Shown: in pieces, positions 61,988 to 64,000 of the stretch
How the letters are laid out: each line of letters opens with the position of its first letter
How positions within the stretch are numbered: position 1 is the stretch's first letter
NCBI RefSeq assembly: GCF_900143515.1
Contig: NZ_FSQT01000001.1
Location: forward strand, 1,054,001-1,118,000
Direction: 5' to 3'
Source of the DNA: Micromonospora cremea
GTDB taxonomy: Bacteria; Actinomycetota; Actinomycetes; Mycobacteriales; Micromonosporaceae
DNA length: 64,000 nucleotides
Program-made: the position numbers and the translations under genes
The notes under the pieces: model-generated
Database searches by the model: none
What the model was told of the DNA's origin: nothing
Seen by the model: the letters and a program-made list of their open reading frames with translations, nothing else

Positions 61988-64000
61988 ATGTCGCATCCCC
62001 CCATTGCGCGCTTCCTGTCCCCCCGACTGATCGCCGCGACAACCGCGGTCCTCCTGCCGGTGGGACTCCTCGTCGGCGCGCCCCTGGCCAGTGCCGCACC
62101 CACCACCGCGCCGCCCGGCAGCTTCAGCTCCTCGTTCGAGTCGGCCGATCCGCAACCCGCCGCGAGCACCGTCGAGGTCGACCGGAGTGGCAAGCCGATC
62201 CAGCAGAACCTGAGCGGATCGAGCCGCACGGTACTGCCCGGCAGCCTGCTCGAGCAGGTCGGCGCGGTGACCGCGAGCGCCGAGAACGCGCCGAACGAGA
62301 CCGCCGCGAAGCTCACGGACGGCGACCCCTCGACCAAGTGGCTGGCGTTCAACCCGACCGGCTGGGTGACGTACCAGCTGACCAAGCCGGCGACCGTGGT
62401 GCGGTACGCGCTGACCTCGGCGGACGATGCTCCGACCCGCGACCCCAGGGACTTCACCCTCCAGGGCTCCACCGACGGCAGCACGTGGATCGACCTGAAC
62501 CGGCAGACCGGGCAGGCCTTCGGTGGCCGGTTCGCCACGAAGACCTACAGCTTCACCAACACGACCGCCTACGGCTACTACCGGCTGAACGTCACCGCCA
62601 ACTCCGGTGACTCCCTCGTTCAGCTCGCCGGCTGGGACATCAGCGACGGCTCGGACGTCAAACCACCGGCCACTCCGATGGTCAGCGTCACCGGCGCCGG
62701 TCCGGCCGGCGGCTACACCACCAAGCCGGGGGTGGGCTTCACCGGCCTGGCTTCACTCCGGTACGCGGGCGGCGCCGAAGCCGCCGGCCGCTCGTACGCG
62801 ACCAACAGGCTGTTCGACGTCGACATCCCGGTCGGGCCGAAGACCCGGCTCTCCTACAAGATCTTCCCCGAGTTCACCGGTCAGGACGCCCGGTACCCGT
62901 CCACCCACGCCGCGGTCGACCTGCACTTCACCGACGGCAGCTACCTGAGCAGCCTCGCGCCCGTCGACCAGCACGGCTACGCGCTCACCGGGGCCGGGCA
63001 GGGTGCGTCGAAGGTGCTCTACGCCGACCAGTGGAACGTCGTGCAGGCCGACATCGGCGCGATCGCGCGCGGCAAGACGATCGACCGCATCCTGCTCGCC
63101 TACGACGACCCGCAGGCAACGGGGGAGACCCGGTTCCAGGGCTGGCTCGACGACGTCGCGGTGACGGCCTCCCCGGCGTCGATCGACGGTTCGCGGCTCA
63201 CCAACTACGTCGACACCCGGCGCGGGACCAACTCCACGGGCGGGTTCTCGCGCGGCAACAACCTGCCGATCACCTCGGTCCCGAACGGCTTCAACTTCTT
63301 CACGCCGGTCACCGACGCGACGTCCGACTCGTGGGAGTACCAGTACCACCGGGTCAACAACGCCGCCAACCTGCCCACCCTCCAGGGCCTCGCGATCTCG
63401 CACGAGCCGAGCCCGTGGATGGGTGACCGCAACCAGATGTCGGTCATGCCCGTCGCCGGCGACGGACCCCTCACCGGGCCGCCGTCCAGCCGGGCGCTCG
63501 CCTTCCGCCACGAGGACGAGACGGCACAGCCGGACCTCTACCGGGTCGCGTTGCAGAACGGCCTGACCGCCGAGATGTCGCCCACCGACCACGCCGGGAT
63601 CATGCGGTTCACCTTCCCGTCCGGGCCGGCGACCGGAAGCCTCGTCTTCTACAACGGCACGTTCACCATCGGCGCCGACGGCACGTTCACCGGCTGGGTC
63701 GACAACGGAAGTGGCCTCTCGGCCGGTCGTAGCCGGATGTTCGTGTCCGGCGCCTTCGACCGGGCCCCCGCGGCGTCCTCCGCGACGGCCGCCACCTTCG
63801 ACGTCTCCACGAACCGCCAGGTGACGATGCGCATCGCGACCTCGTTCCTCTCGGTCGACCAGGCGCACCGGAACCTCGACCTGGAGGTCACCGGAAAGAG
63901 CTTCGACCAGGTCCACGCCGACGCCACCGCGGCCTGGCAGGACCGGCTCGGCCGGGTCGAGGTGCGGGACGCGACCGAGACGCAGCTGGTGACGATGTAC
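61988..64000 (+). CDS. secreted GH92 alpha-mannosidase with discoidin domain, 3' partial
   Basis: The frame is open from ATG 61988 to the window end (671 codons). It encodes a signal peptide (1 to about 37), a discoidin/F5-8C-like domain (about 90-225; AENAPNETAAKLTDGDPSTKW, FTLQGSTDGSTWIDL), a linker beta-domain (about 235-400) and the beginning of a GH92 domain from about residue 403 (YVDTRRGTNSTGGFSRGNNL, SVPNGFNFFTPVTD). GH92 enzymes are calcium-dependent exo-alpha-mannosidases that trim N-glycans or mannans; the catalytic barrel lies beyond the window. It is divergent from lacI-B across three operator-like sites. Confidence 0.9.
   Translation, partial: MSHPPIARFLSPRLIAATTAVLLPVGLLVGAPLASAAPTTAPPGSFSSSFESADPQPAASTVEVDRSGKPIQQNLSGSSRTVLPGSLLEQVGAVTASAENAPNETAAKLTDGDPSTKWLAFNPTGWVTYQLTKPATVVRYALTSADDAPTRDPRDFTLQGSTDGSTWIDLNRQTGQAFGGRFATKTYSFTNTTAYGYYRLNVTANSGDSLVQLAGWDISDGSDVKPPATPMVSVTGAGPAGGYTTKPGVGFTGLASLRYAGGAEAAGRSYATNRLFDVDIPVGPKTRLSYKIFPEFTGQDARYPSTHAAVDLHFTDGSYLSSLAPVDQHGYALTGAGQGASKVLYADQWNVVQADIGAIARGKTIDRILLAYDDPQATGETRFQGWLDDVAVTASPASIDGSRLTNYVDTRRGTNSTGGFSRGNNLPITSVPNGFNFFTPVTDATSDSWEYQYHRVNNAANLPTLQGLAISHEPSPWMGDRNQMSVMPVAGDGPLTGPPSSRALAFRHEDETAQPDLYRVALQNGLTAEMSPTDHAGIMRFTFPSGPATGSLVFYNGTFTIGADGTFTGWVDNGSGLSAGRSRMFVSGAFDRAPAASSATAATFDVSTNRQVTMRIATSFLSVDQAHRNLDLEVTGKSFDQVHADATAAWQDRLGRVEVRDATETQLVTMY

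Overview
The window is high-GC actinobacterial DNA (codon third positions almost all G or C, GTG starts, many secreted carbohydrate-active enzymes, conservon-type signalling genes). An acylase at 4538-6913 closely resembles aculeacin A acylase of Actinoplanes utahensis, so a Micromonosporaceae member (Micromonospora or Actinoplanes type) is the best guess. No rRNA, tRNA or CRISPR array was found.

Layout. 1-8.95 kb: the end of a STAND-type regulator, a DrrAB-like exporter pair, the acylase, a methyltransferase and the tail of a branched-chain amino acid type ABC operon whose livG is cut off. 8.95-11.2 kb: a scar region with a TetR/NTF2-like divergent pair, an ISL3-type transposase remnant fused to a sulfite-oxidase-type remnant, and an orphan tail of an FG-GAP protein. 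11.2-22.8 kb: mostly single secreted enzymes (M23 peptidase with FG-GAP repeats, trypsin-like protease, GH19 chitinase, GH10-like hydrolase, glycerophosphodiesterase) with small regulators and cytoplasmic enzymes between them. 22.9-28.1 kb: one operon of an ABC ATPase, an FtsX-type permease, a histidine kinase and a LuxR response regulator.

28.2-40.4 kb is a divergent superlocus. Leftward run an Hsp70-like ATPase, an 861-residue STAND-LuxR regulator, a nitrate/nitrite-sensor-type histidine kinase, a roadblock protein, a DUF742 protein and a membrane-anchored CBM2-like protein. Rightward run an IniB-like protein and two dynamin-like GTPases in the order B-A-C of the mycobacterial iniBAC operon. 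This looks like an envelope-stress or membrane-remodelling module wired to a conservon-like sensor that lacks its usual GTPase.

40.4-64 kb is a polysaccharide utilisation locus: a sugar ABC importer (binding protein and two permeases, no ATPase), a cytoplasmic GH127 beta-L-arabinofuranosidase, a secreted GH121-like beta-L-arabinobiosidase, a secreted GH43 enzyme, a WxL-like/DUF916 surface-protein pair, a Tat-exported GH127 with an inserted LamG domain, two convergent paralogous LacI regulators and the start of a GH92 mannosidase. Importer-GH127-GH121-GH43 matches the Bifidobacterium longum hyp cluster that degrades hydroxyproline-linked arabino-oligosaccharides of plant extensins. Repeated CGAAA-N3/4-TTTCG palindromes upstream of the importer, both LacI genes and the GH92 gene suggest one regulon. 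The model is outside-in: secreted enzymes, perhaps tethered by the WxL-like complex, release arabinobiose and arabinose, the importer takes them up, and the cytoplasmic GH127 splits them.
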